The position numbers and the translations under genes were made by a program. Shown here piece by piece: positions 45,250-56,555 of a stretch of DNA of 64,000 bases (position 1 is its first letter; every line of letters starts with the position of its first letter). The DNA comes from Arcuatula senhousia (taxonomy: Eukaryota > Mollusca > Bivalvia > Mytilida > Mytilidae): contig OZ020308.1 of NCBI GenBank assembly GCA_963971305.1, positions 28,549,275 through 28,613,274 of the forward strand. Direction: 5' to 3'. The notes under the pieces were generated by a model, which did no database searches, was not told the DNA's origin, and saw only the letters and a program-made list of their open reading frames with translations.

Positions 45250-48200
45250 AGTAGTCATAATTTCTTTTCTCTAAAATGATGGATACATGTACTAGTAATT
45301 CATGCATTTTTGAAGAAATAGATGATTGTTTCACCTCATTGGGCCAGTTACTAGATTTCGCAAAAACATATGGAGACCCATGTGTGCAACAAAAAATCAG
45401 CCAAGTGACAAAAATCGAGTGGACTGTAAGTAACGAGTCGTACACACTGTTGTGGACCAATATGATGTACACCAGAAAGCCCATGAGGTCATCGATTACA
45501 TTGTATTAAGCTTATTTGATTTGGGTCAAAATGAGATGAAAAGAAAGCTCCCTCACAACACTATATTAAACGATGAACAGCTGAACAAGATGTTTCGTGC
45601 GAATAATACATGTATCCAGTCCGGTGAAGTTAATGATAAGATAATCGGTTTCGTAAAACAAAGAACTGACATATGCTAAAAATGCAGCCATCGATAGTAC
45701 GTATGAAGTTAAATTAACGGATGAGCTAAGTGAAATATCCAGTCACCTTCATAACATGTTTGACCAATCCCTTGATGGAGTACGGGAAGGATCCAAAGAC
45801 AATACCCTAGCACGGGTCATCATTTAGCATATTGGTCTGACAGACCCCGTCGTCGTTCCACTTTAGGAACTAGATAAGATGGACAGCGCTACGGTTATGA
45901 GGGAAATAGAAAACATTCTGCAGAGTAAAGATGAACTATCGGTGAATGATAGTTTTAAAATCACCATTGGTAGAATAGATTTACCGTCAGGCGGTGGAAG
46001 AAAACGCATCAATAAACTGTTTGGAGAAATTAACAGTTTACTTCAGTAGCGCTCTATTGCTAGCAGACCAAGTAAAACAATGTGCATGCCAATGGCGATT
46101 GCCATTTGGTTTATGAAGCTTTGCCGTAAAGTTTCCCCTGAGAAATGGCCTAATCCGACAACTGCTGTTACAGAATATAGAAGAAAATGAGATGTGGAAT
46201 AAGTGTTCGCGACACAACCTTCAATATAAACGTAAATTTAAAACATTTAATGCACCATTGATAAATTATTGAAGCATAAAGCCACACCGACATGGTTCTA
46301 TAACCACTTTTAGAAAAAAAGAGAAAAGAAAGCTTAAAATTTGCATATCGACTCTGTGAACTCGTCTTTGTTAGTACAGATAAAAAATGCAACATCGGTG
46401 AAAGTCCCGGTTCGAGGAAATATTAAGTATAAACATGCTTGTTATTTCGGAAAGACTAGGTGACAATTTTATACGAATTGGGGAGAAAAGGTCGGACAGG
46501 AAAACGCCTTTCTGTACTTGATTGACACTGATGCAAACCATCATTTTGAAGCCATCGTTAGTATAACAGGGTATTTTGCCTGCAATAATTTCTGTAGCTG
46601 CTGTTTAAAGACATTTAACAACAAAGAAAAACATAGTTGCGAGACAAATTGCAATGTTTGCGATAAAGAAGCGTGCGCAATCACTAACGGGAAAATAACA
46701 TGTCGTAGATGTTATAGAACTTGTAGATCTATAGAATATTTTGAGAGACATATCAAACAAAATAAAACAGCAAAAAGAGTGTTCCCTAGGAATGTGAGAA
46801 AAGATACCAGTGTAAAACATGTAAAAAACAATACCTAGAAGTGAGTGTCCACCAGAGATTCACCAATATGGGGAATACAAATGTTCTTGTTGTCAATAGT
46901 ATTGTCCCGAGAATCATCTGTGCTACCAGAGAGCCAGTGACAAAGACAATTCTGACTGTGAAAAAAAAACAAGATTCGCTCTTGCAATGTTACAAGGGTA
47001 TTTTCCACATCCATGTGCTCATCTACAGAAATATTTCCATCATCTCAAACTGTCACACATCATGAGGTGAGTCAAAGGAGCACAAAGTGAATTTCATCTG
47101 TATGCAGACAGCCTGTCTTCAATGCAAGGACAAACCTTTGTCCACAGAACCCAAATGCAACCATTGCAGTCCTCGTTGGCCAGCTTTCAACAAAAGGGAG
47201 AAGAATAAATTTAAAAATAAGCTTTGTCCGAACACCAGTGGGTTTAGATAGAATTTATTTCGAAGTGAGACTGTCACTGATGAATTTTGTAGATGAGTGC
47301 TTTCTAAACAATATAAAATTGCAGTGGTATTCTCTCATCAACTGGCTGATCTGCAATTCCATCCGCCCTGAAATAATTTTATAAGGCCCTAAAATCATGA
47401 ACATATGGCATTTTAGCGAAAGCACACAGAGAGACAAGACATTTAATTTGGATGGATTGTTTGCAGAACACGTACGAATGTTCCTAAAACTGAAACAAAA
47501 GGCGAGCGGTTTTCCATCTAATTGCGTTTCCGAAGCGGATAAACAAAACTATATTCAACTCTACAAAGAAATCGAAGGAATATACTCGGAGTACGACGCT
47601 ATCAAACCTAACCCTGGTTTGCACAGAATTGCTAAGTTGTGCCTGAACAGCTTCTGGGGAAAGTTTGGACAACGACTCATTTTGGAAAAGCATAGTTTTT
47701 TCTCGACTCGGAAGCTATTTAAGTAGTAGAAAATTTCCACATCATCTCTGATGATACCGTTCAAATAGAATGGACCAAACATGCTACGTTTGCATCAGTT
47801 GATGTTAAAACTAACATATTTATTGCTATATTCACCACAATGTGGACCCGGCTAAAACTGTACGACAAATTAGACATGTAAGGTGATCGAGTCACTTATA
47901 CTCTACAGACAGCTGTATATATGTCAGTCGTGATAACTCTCTCTAGGAAATTACTTGGGCGAACTCACATCTGAAATTGTACCTGATTGAGGATATATCA
48001 CAGAGTTCATTTCAGGCGGGCCCAAGACTTACGCATATAGGAGACTGGCATATGAAACGTTGTAAACTTAAATTTAAGGCTTTAGCTTAAATTATAAAAA
48101 ATTGAACATAAATTAACTTTCAGGCTGTGTAGGACATGATTACAAGTGATAGATGTATGTCTACTACTATAACATTGACAAATACAAACAAAATTTGTTG

Positions 48201-48350
48201 TTTACCTCAACACGGAAAAATTTACAGCAGAATTGAGAAAAAGAAATACACTTTTAACTATGACAATAGTGTCATTCTAGACAATTATGACACCGTACTA
48301 GATGACAAGAACAATTATGTAAATTTAATGTTTTTATTGTCACATTGAAC
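45250..48350 (+). pseudogene. Decayed Polinton/Maverick DNA polymerase B
   Basis: Short open pieces in shifting frames follow the order of the protein-primed B-family polymerase of Polintons. An N-terminal region at about 45690-46100 has TIGRIDLPSGGG. A cysteine-rich region at 46518-46838 has CSCCLKTF, CNVCDKEAC and CRRCYRTCRS; it continues in another frame with KCSCCQQYC. A palm fragment at 47397-47726 has GLFAEHVRMFLKLKQ and LCLNSFWGKFGQR. A further fragment at 47750-47880 has IEWTKHATFASVD, and a C-terminal trace lies at about 48200-48320. Many stops and shifts, with missing exonuclease-region sequence, make it non-functional. No terminal repeats, integrase, ATPase or capsid genes are recognised nearby. 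Confidence 0.7.
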
Positions 48351-50893
48351 ATATAACATATTACACCTAAATAATTGTTTTACTGATGTTAGTATTTTAT
48401 CTAAGAATGTTGTAACTTCATACCGGGCTGAACATCTCGTTTTCCATTTCGAAGTACAAATAAACCTCCTGTCTGGCTTGATGTGTCTTCCCGTTTCTTA
48501 ACTGATTTTGTACTTCATTCTTTTGGATCGTTTTGTAGTTGGTCTGTTTGATCGATGTTGATGGATTTATCCTCAAGATTCGTTTTAATTTGCTGCATAA
48601 AGCCATCGTAACGTTCTTTCGATATCAACACAAGTTCTTGTGCCATATTTGCTCAGACGTGACATAAGTATGTGGTGTTTTATCATTATATGCGAATTCC
48701 TTTTCCTTTTATGTATTACCGTTTTAGAAGCCAATGAACGAATGTTGAACTCGTATGGCCGAATTATTCTTATATGGTGGTAAATTAACTCCAACACACC
48801 ACACCTCTATATACATTCAAAGCAATTTCTTACAGAAAATCAATTTGATTGTTGGGTGGTGACTGAATCGATACTTTACGTTGACGTGTCTCGGCATCAG
48901 ACAAGTATTTTAAAAAGGCACCCCGTATCGTGATCCTCGACATTATATTCATCAATGATAGACGCTTTTTATCTCTTCCTCTTTATAACTGTGGTGCATA
49001 CACAATTCTGACGTCATCAGTTAGAAATATCGCTGTTCGAAGACGATATTTCTTGTCTGTATAGGGCGATAAATCGCATAAAAGATAACCAGCAAGGTGT
49101 GTACGACTAAGAGCTTTATCGAAATTATCCATGAAGTATTTTCCCTGTCCTGGAAAAACCTGACTTTCAAAAGCAAAAAAGTGTTTTTCATCCCTGTTAT
49201 GTGTCATGGCCATGAGAAAAAAATATGAACGTTCCAAACATACATAAAGCATATAAGAAAGGCTTACACAAAATATCCATAAAGTCGAAAGGTTTTTGCC
49301 TGCATCTGAACGTTTTTGTAACGAACGTTCTTATTTGGTTCCTCCAACTTGCATACATGTTAAGATGGGTGTATTGGATTGATAACATTATAAAAACAGA
49401 CCATGCATAATAATACATCAACTGGTGTACATGTACTGATACATGACATGTAGTGCACATTTTTATCCCTGGTATAGAGATGTACCTATAAGTTTAGACA
49501 ATCCATAACATTTAATACATTGAATCAATAAAAAAAAACAAAATCAATGATCTATAATTATAGATCCTCTAATAGGATAATGGCCGATCAATTCAGTGTC
49601 TAAACAATATTAACTCGCGAATATAAGCTAGTTATATGACTACATAAAGCCTGCTTAAAAGCTCTCCCTTAAAATGTTGCTTTGAATACCGTAATGCTGC
49701 TTTAAACGTAGCATCCGATAATGCTTGTCTTTCTATACTACATGATGGTCATTTATAAAATAATAGCAACCTTGGTCAAGTTATCCACCACGAGCCTTAA
49801 TGGATATACAAAGACAAATTAAGAGTCTTTATTTTTTATTATTTAATATAAGTAAATTTACTAGTAATAATTTGCAGAGAAAATTATGACGACGTAACCG
49901 TCGCTAATCAAAATCTGGTTATTAGCTAAATGACAAAAGAATTCTTAACAATCTCACTATTACAACATACCTTATATCTATTTCAAAGTGCAGTTCGAAA
50001 AAGTTCACCTTCTTTCCCTTTACATACAACATAACTAACATTTTTGGAAAAAAGGAACTTCAAGGTTATATAAGTCAGGCCTGACAAATTAATTCAGGTA
50101 AATAAGTAGATTGTCAACAATTTCATATCCTAGGGCATATTTGTGTGATGTTATTGTCTTGATTTATGAATATGGTTTGTAACTTTAAACTTGATTTTCT
50201 TCGGAAAGAAACACAGTTTTAGACTTTTTTATCATTAAAATTAATAATTTTCATTAACGGTAGAACAATTTCAAGCGATATATAAAATTGGTGGTTGTAA
50301 AAAGTCCAAAAACTTGACCAGCGTTCTAAGAGGAGCACAACACATGTACACTTCATTAGCTTAAACCAAAGCTTGGGGAGAGTCTAGTTTCATTTCGATG
50401 CCTTGATGTTTCATGCTTTCATCACTAGATGTCGTTAAGTACACTCTAAAGTTACCCATGGTTACTTGGTGACACAAGAGAAAGGTACCCCAATGTGCAT
50501 TCCTTTTGACTCGCGATTTACTTTGAAGTATGCATGTTCTCCTCGACTGTATCGATGTTGCTCTAGTAGGAATGAAATACTTCATTGGTACAGCTAGATT
50601 TGTCCAGCACCATCCCAACGATGCCATTTTTATCATTTTAAAGGAAATCGGTCTTTATGCTAAGTTAAAAGTCATTTTGATAAAAATAACCGTTTGTACA
50701 TTCTTTTGTTTAATAAACTATTATTATAAATGGTTTGTTTTTCTTATGCTATCTTTATGATAAGTGTTTTCATTTTAATATTTGCATTTATCTACTTATC
50801 TAGATCCACTTTTTGTTTTATCTGCGGTGTTTTGACTTTAATTTATATCGAACTTTTATTTATATATTATAACTTGTTTATTACCCATTTATT
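48351..50893. other. No recognised gene; a few unassigned open frames
   Basis: Minus-strand frames at 48983-49252 (89 codons, with FFAFESQVFPGQGKYFMDNF) and 50361-50636 (91 codons, with HWGTFLLCHQVTMGNFRVY) have protein-like composition but match nothing I can name. The first lies next to the Polinton relic and could be another decayed gene of it; that is a guess. The rest is AT-rich. Confidence 0.35.
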
Positions 50894-51056
50894 TAAGGAA
50901 TGACTTTAATAGTTGGTCATTTTATACGGGTATAAAATGGGTAGGGTCGTTTTACGCTTAATAAAGCACGAAGCGCTTTATGTAGAGCGCAAAACGACCC
51001 TACCCATTTTATATCCCTATAAAATGACCAACTATTAATATTAAAGTCATTCCTTA
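50894..51056. mobile_element. Fold-back element, near-perfect 163 bp palindrome
   Basis: The left arm begins TAAGGAATGACTTTAATAGT and runs through TTGGTCATTTTATACGGG and GGGTAGGGTCGTTTT. The right arm is its inverted copy with only a few differences, including a 5 bp difference at TTAATATTAA. The loop is about 30 bases and itself contains AAAGC-ACGAA-GCGCTTT. It would form a very stable cruciform or RNA hairpin. Most likely a MITE made mainly of its TIRs; host target TA/TTA is possible from the flanks. Confidence 0.75.
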
Positions 51057-51884
51057 TAATTTAATTTCGCAAGATTTATTTTAACTATCGAATATTCAAC
51101 AACAAAAAATCATAAGGACTATTTCGAAAATGCCGTGGCGGATGAAGATGTCAGGGACGTCACAAGACCAAACCATATTATACAAAATAACATGGGTTGG
51201 TCCAACCAATCAAATTCAGCGTTTAATAAAAAATTAAATTGTTGCTGAAATAACGTCGACGGGGCATAAGGGAAACAATAAACAATCAGTCAACCAATTT
51301 TTGTGATCTTTTTCAATAGTCAATCCTCTTAATTATTTTACAAAATAATATTGCTTTACCTTAATGCAAAATTGTTTATAAAATTTAAAAATCTTGTATT
51401 AACATAATTAATACCACTCGATTTTTAATGCATTTGAAAGAAAATTATCACAGCAACATTTATTCACCATCTATTTACCAAACATTTCTTAGGGGATGAG
51501 GCATTGACTAACTAAAGGGGGATCTTATTACGCTGAGCATTATTCGTGATAATTTTTCATTAATAACCTCTTTTGCTCCATAGAAGTTTGCGGTTGCAAA
51601 GCCTCACGTAATTCCGCTATTGTCGGGCTGGTTGAAGGTACACTATTTCATTATTGTTTTAATTAACTGTAACTACATGTAGCCTGACTGTGGTTATTGA
51701 ATCACAAACTTATTTTTTATGGTGCACACTTACACTTAACAATCCTCGAAGCGAATTTTGCAAAATGTACACCATGAAAATTTAGTCAATGGTTCTATAA
51801 ACCAAACATTTATTTTACAGTTATTTCTTTATTATAAATTTACCAGCATTAATATTTTTGCAACAAATTTCTACCAAAAAAACA
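51057..51884. other. No gene recognised
   Basis: AT-rich spacer between the fold-back element and the next Helitron-like element. No coding signal. Confidence 0.5.
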
Positions 51885-53150
51885 TTTTTATACCGTTTTA
51901 TGAAGTGACGAGGTATTATGTTATAAAATGTCAGTCCGGATCCCATCCCCGAAGATTCCTGGTTTAACTTGAAAACTTGTCAAGGGATTTTATATTAGAT
52001 GATATTTTGCACCGCTGTTGAGTACAACAAAATAAAGAAAAGCTAATTTTGTCTGGATCTTTCAACAAATATTCTTTGAGGTACAAAAAAAATGCATTAT
52101 ATTTTAAAATTTTCTGATCTAAGGAAGATAACTCAATCTTTAATTATGAGATTACTCAAGATTTAAATTTCATTATTTTTAATTTGATATTTTTTAAATA
52201 GGTCAAAATAGTTCACATTCTTACCTTTTTACCATATATATTATTAATTCATATGATAAGACGAATCGTTGGTATCATAAGAGGAGGGGGGGTTGGGGCG
52301 GAACCATTATTATTGTTCTACCCCCTCAAATGCCAAAATACTGAATATTCTGAAAACCATTGAGGTTACACATGCGCATTGATTTACAGTGCATTTTCCA
52401 TATGGGGGAGGGGGCCTGGTTCTCTTATTTTTGTAAAAAAAAAATATTGACCAATTTTTAATATATTTGACCAGAACCTTTGAGTTGACATGCATATGTT
52501 TATTTTTAGCCAATTAAGAGTTGATGTTCGTCTCCTTTTTTTGGAGTAATTTTTGGTCGAAAATAGGGGGGTGCTTTTTTAACATTATTTTAATTGACCA
52601 TTTTTGCACTATGATGAGCACATAGGTAACTTTATAATTTCTTTGCTTGTATTATTCAAAAGCTTGTCCATTGCTATATGTAGAAAAAAAAATATATATC
52701 AACCAATAGAATTCATTTCTGTATTTTCTCCTACGCTTTATGTTAAGTTCAAAAACTTACCAGTGACCGAGATTTGCTGTGAGGGGTCATGCCCCACCCC
52801 GTCAAATAAAAAAATACAAAATACTCTGAAAACCATTGAGATATCGTTCCTTTAACCAAACGTAGTATTACTCCAACGATAACACGAATTTATTTGGTGC
52901 CATAAGGGGGTCTGAGGGGGGGGGGTCCTTTCCCCGCCCCTCAAATGATTAAATACTTTCTGTTTTGAAAACCATTAAGATCCCTTACCTATAACCATAT
53001 AAATTATTTCTCCTTATGATGAGACGAACTATTTGGTAACATAGGGGGGTCTGAGGGGGGTGGGGTCGCCCCTCCCCAAAAGACAAAAATACTGTATTGT
53101 AGCGGGGGTATCATTTAATGCACCATTGGATGTCCTATAATTATCTAAAA
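51885..53150 (+). mobile_element. Long Helitron-like element with G-rich core units
   Basis: Starts TTTTTATACCGTTTTATGAAGTGACGAGG, then shares GTTGAGTACAA and GATATTTTGCACCGCTG with the short copy at 24493-24890. The core array (about 52260-53095) has units with AAAACCATTGAGAT, GGGGGGTCTGAGGGGGG and CCCC(C/G)-TCAAATG. It ends GCGGGGGTATCATTTAATGC...GATGTCCTAT like the short copy. The G-rich units resemble those of 6480-7190. Confidence 0.65.
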
Positions 53151-53215
53151 TATTTTAAATGTGGTTTAATTTAGGGCATAAATATTTAAACCTATCAACC
53201 AAAAAGGACGTGCAG

Positions 53216-53475
53216 GACGTGCAAGTTCAAAGTCGCTCAAGAAATTTTACGTTAGACACAGTGCACTCTTAAACAATTATAGGATTTTTATCTCTCAAAT
53301 GAGTGCAGATGTTGGTTTGTCGAAGAATTTTGTTTTGTCTTCCTTTACCGGATTTGACACACTGAATTTGAAATTAGTAACACGACGGGTGTTCTATGGC
53401 AGACAGGAACCGCTTACTCTTCCGGTGTACCTGAGTTTACTCTTGTTACGACTTGAGGTCGCCTTCTTGATTGCC
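53216..53475 (+). pseudogene. Naiad 3'-end relic
   Basis: Homologous to 22430-22660: CTCAAGAAATTTTACG, ATTTCTATCTCTCA-like and ATGAGTGCAGATGTTGG codons for the last RT residues, then the 3' UTR block CTTACTCTTCCGG...CTTGAGGTCGCCTTC. The original stop (TAG in the 21655 copy) is lost, so the frame runs on to 53703 without meaning. About 260 bases survive. Confidence 0.75.
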
Positions 53476-54180
53476 TTTAAAAAACAGGTCTATGTTAAAA
53501 TCATCTCTTTTATAAGACCCATTTATTATATATGTATGAACTCAGGTTTTGCCCAGATATCCGAATTCACAAGAGAGCTTACAAAGTGCGACCTTGAGAA
53601 AAACCCATCTTTCGTGTTAATTTATAAAGTTAAAGCTGTTACAAAAATTTTCATTTTTGAGGTACTAAGGACAATTTTGTCAACAAGGAAGCCTTACATG
53701 TAAATACCGTATCAAGTACACAATGTATTTACTACGATGTTTATTGTTTGTAACCCAATATAATAAAAGCGACTCTTAACCACGATAAATTGTTTACCTA
53801 TGTCATAATTTAATGCTGTATATTTTAAGATCTGTCTGGGTTACGCTCAATCAAGTAGAAAATTGACCGATGCGTTTAATTTTGAAATGAAGAATGTAAG
53901 AAGAAACATGTGGGATGCTATACTTATGATTTTAATCTTAAAAGGTAGGCCGATAAATTTGCGATTGACTTTAAACAGAAAATTACAAACATGTAATAAT
54001 TATGCTATATCATCGATGCATTTTCAATAAAATTGTTTATAATAAATCGCTTACAATTATAATATATTGTCTAATATGCTTGCTATACATTACTACTCGT
54101 ATATGCACTCTCAGTGAAGTGGAAAAACATATTTTAAGGTCATAAAATGTATGACATTTTCTTATTATAAATCTAGTTCA
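53476..54180. other. No gene recognised
   Basis: AT-rich spacer between the Naiad relic and the LINE; the open frame extending to 53703 is read-through without recognisable domain. Confidence 0.5.
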
Positions 54181-54384
54181 CCCCTAAAAACTGGACCCCT
54201 GTGCTTCCGGGTATGGAATAGGCCCACATCAGAACCAAGCTTGTCGTAAGAGGTGGTTATGTTACTTAGGATTCGGGTAAGTGCTCAATCCTCAGAGCGT
54301 GAGTGAGTGAGCTGGCGTTTTACGCACGTGCAATGCTATAATGCAAAGGAACAGCACGAAAGACAATCTAAGTAATCAGAAGCA

Positions 54385-56172
54385 ATGTCTATTAACATTA
54401 ATGATCCCGAAATACGGGGATATCTTGACAATGACAACGTTGAAACCACTTACAACACGGATTGTCTCCCCTCCATCGCAACTGAGCCCACCACAGATAA
54501 AGCTGCACGTTGCAAATTTGAACAGATTGATGTCACGATATATGAACCCGATGCCCGTATGATAGCTTTTCGAACAACAAAAGAAAGACTTGTCCCTTGG
54601 ATCAAGGCCCTTAACTTGTATTACTATGAAATAATGGGGAAAAAATCTGATAAACAAATTACATGGACAGATAACCCCCAAACTCTATCAGTTACTGAAC
54701 ACCTAAAATCCATTATAATTGATATAAAGAATAAATCAAATGAAAGACTATACAAGATAACATTCTTTGTAAAGACATGCCTAATTCAGGTCCAAGGTAA
54801 CAGCCACCTCGAGTTTGCTCGAACAGATTTCCCACTTTTACTCTCAGTGGTGAAACAACTTGTCGGTCCCTTATCAGCAGAGGGCATACAGTTATCTGAA
54901 TCAGACAATAATGGCGAAGAGACACATATTAAAAGAATTGATGATAACGAGGCGCAGCACAAAACTAAATTGAAAGTAGCCAGTGGTGAGGACATAAATT
55001 CTAAGGATGTAAACAACAATCAGGAAAACCTTGATAGATTGCAAAAAGTCTTCACAGATTCAATTGTCAAGCTAGAACAAACAATGAAAACAAACAAAAC
55101 AGAAATCTTAACTAGCATAGATGAAATAGTGAATACAATGAACAACACAGCCAAGCAGTCCTCAACTAATAAAGTTTCCCCATCGTTAGATACATTACAA
55201 ACTGAGCTTAAACTTGCAAGAAATGAAAATAGTTCACTAAAAGCACAAATACAGGAAGAAAGACAGAATCTGCTTATTTGTAAAGAACAACATGAAAAAA
55301 CTATCAAGCATGAACATGATCTGCTGACTTCAGCTCAAAAACAAAATAAACAAATAATGCAGGATCTCCAACAAAACCAGGAGTATTATGCAAATCAACT
55401 CAAACAGAAAAATGAGGAAGTGGATTCACTTAATAGCTCTATCAGAGATTTACAAGCTAAACTTAGCATGTCACATGACGAAATAATTCAGATGAAAATT
55501 AACCTTGCTGCACATGCTCAGCCTAGTGAACAGTCAGTAGCCGCATTTCAACATGACACGACAGAAAAGAAATCTCTTCCTTCAGTGTTACTCATTGGTA
55601 CTTCAAACATAGTTGGAATAGATGCAAACAGACTTACCAATGCTGCAAATATCCGCACAGCAACAAAGTACACATTAAAAGAGGCAACAGAATTCATTAA
55701 GGAAATTGTTCATCCTCCAACCGTTATTGTGCTACATATTCTGACAAATGATCTCAAGGGGAAGAAACCGAATCAAACAGTTGATGAGCTTTTCCTCCTT
55801 TCGACACAAATATGTTCCAAATGGCCACTTGTGAAATTAATCATCTCATCTACTACTCCAAGAATGGATTCTATGGATAATTCCACTAACGCACAAATAA
55901 TCAATGTGCTATTAAAGCAACAATTTGCTGGTGTAGATAACATTATCCTGGTGGAGCATAATAACATGCTCAGAAATGGAAATCCAAACAGGGAATTGTT
56001 ACGAGATGACAAATACCATCTTAATGAAAAGGGAACTGCTATCCTTGCCAGTAATCTAAAACGTGGTATTCACTTAGCACTAGACTTACCACCGCCCCAA
56101 CGAAGACCAAGAAGTATGTCTCGTCACAGGCAAATGCAACAGAACAGAGGCCTAAGTCATTTTCAAAAGTGA
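54385..56172 (+). CDS. LINE ORF1 protein with coiled coil and SGNH-esterase-like domain
   Basis: 595 codons, uninterrupted. Residues about 1-160 form a globular N-terminal part with YKITFFVKTCLIQVQGN. Residues about 200-390 are rich in Gln, Glu, Lys and Asn with heptad-like spacing, predicted coiled coil for trimer or multimer formation and RNA binding. Residues about 395-580 resemble an SGNH hydrolase: LIGTSNIVGI carries the likely nucleophile Ser (about 407), HILTNDL gives block III (about 451-457), and DDKYHLNEKG gives the Asp-x-x-His pair (about 542/545). The tail is Pro/Arg-rich. Esterase domains occur in ORF1 of CR1-type LINEs. It would act in the ribonucleoprotein particle with ORF2. 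The start ATG is the first in frame after the 5' region. Confidence 0.85.
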   Translation: MSININDPEIRGYLDNDNVETTYNTDCLPSIATEPTTDKAARCKFEQIDVTIYEPDARMIAFRTTKERLVPWIKALNLYYYEIMGKKSDKQITWTDNPQTLSVTEHLKSIIIDIKNKSNERLYKITFFVKTCLIQVQGNSHLEFARTDFPLLLSVVKQLVGPLSAEGIQLSESDNNGEETHIKRIDDNEAQHKTKLKVASGEDINSKDVNNNQENLDRLQKVFTDSIVKLEQTMKTNKTEILTSIDEIVNTMNNTAKQSSTNKVSPSLDTLQTELKLARNENSSLKAQIQEERQNLLICKEQHEKTIKHEHDLLTSAQKQNKQIMQDLQQNQEYYANQLKQKNEEVDSLNSSIRDLQAKLSMSHDEIIQMKINLAAHAQPSEQSVAAFQHDTTEKKSLPSVLLIGTSNIVGIDANRLTNAANIRTATKYTLKEATEFIKEIVHPPTVIVLHILTNDLKGKKPNQTVDELFLLSTQICSKWPLVKLIISSTTPRMDSMDNSTNAQIINVLLKQQFAGVDNIILVEHNNMLRNGNPNRELLRDDKYHLNEKGTAILASNLKRGIHLALDLPPPQRRPRSMSRHRQMQQNRGLSHFQK

Positions 56173-56555
56173 ATTGCACAACTCAACTGCATATGTTCAT
56201 ATTGTATTTAAGTTGTATTAATATTTTATATGTCAATTGTGACAAGAGTCATTGTTATTGTGTTTATTGTATACATTGTATTAGTACACATTTTCATACA
56301 ACTGAGTAGATCATAATTCAACAAATCAGGTTGATACAAATATTTGAACATTTTGGGCTTTGCCTTTCCTTTATATTGTTATACCCATATACCGGTATAT
56401 ATATATTTTTTCTTTTTCGGCCAATTTTTGCCAAAAACAGTAGAAACAACCTTGGAACAAATTTTTGTTTTTTTTTGTTGTTGAAAATTTTTCTTTAATT
56501 TTGATAACTCCAAAAAGGAGAAACATATTATCTAGTAAAAATTGTCAATTCAAAG

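Noticed and set aside
53299..53703. 134-codon plus-strand ORF
   Set aside because: The first part is the Naiad C-terminus and 3' UTR read through a lost stop; the rest has no domain.
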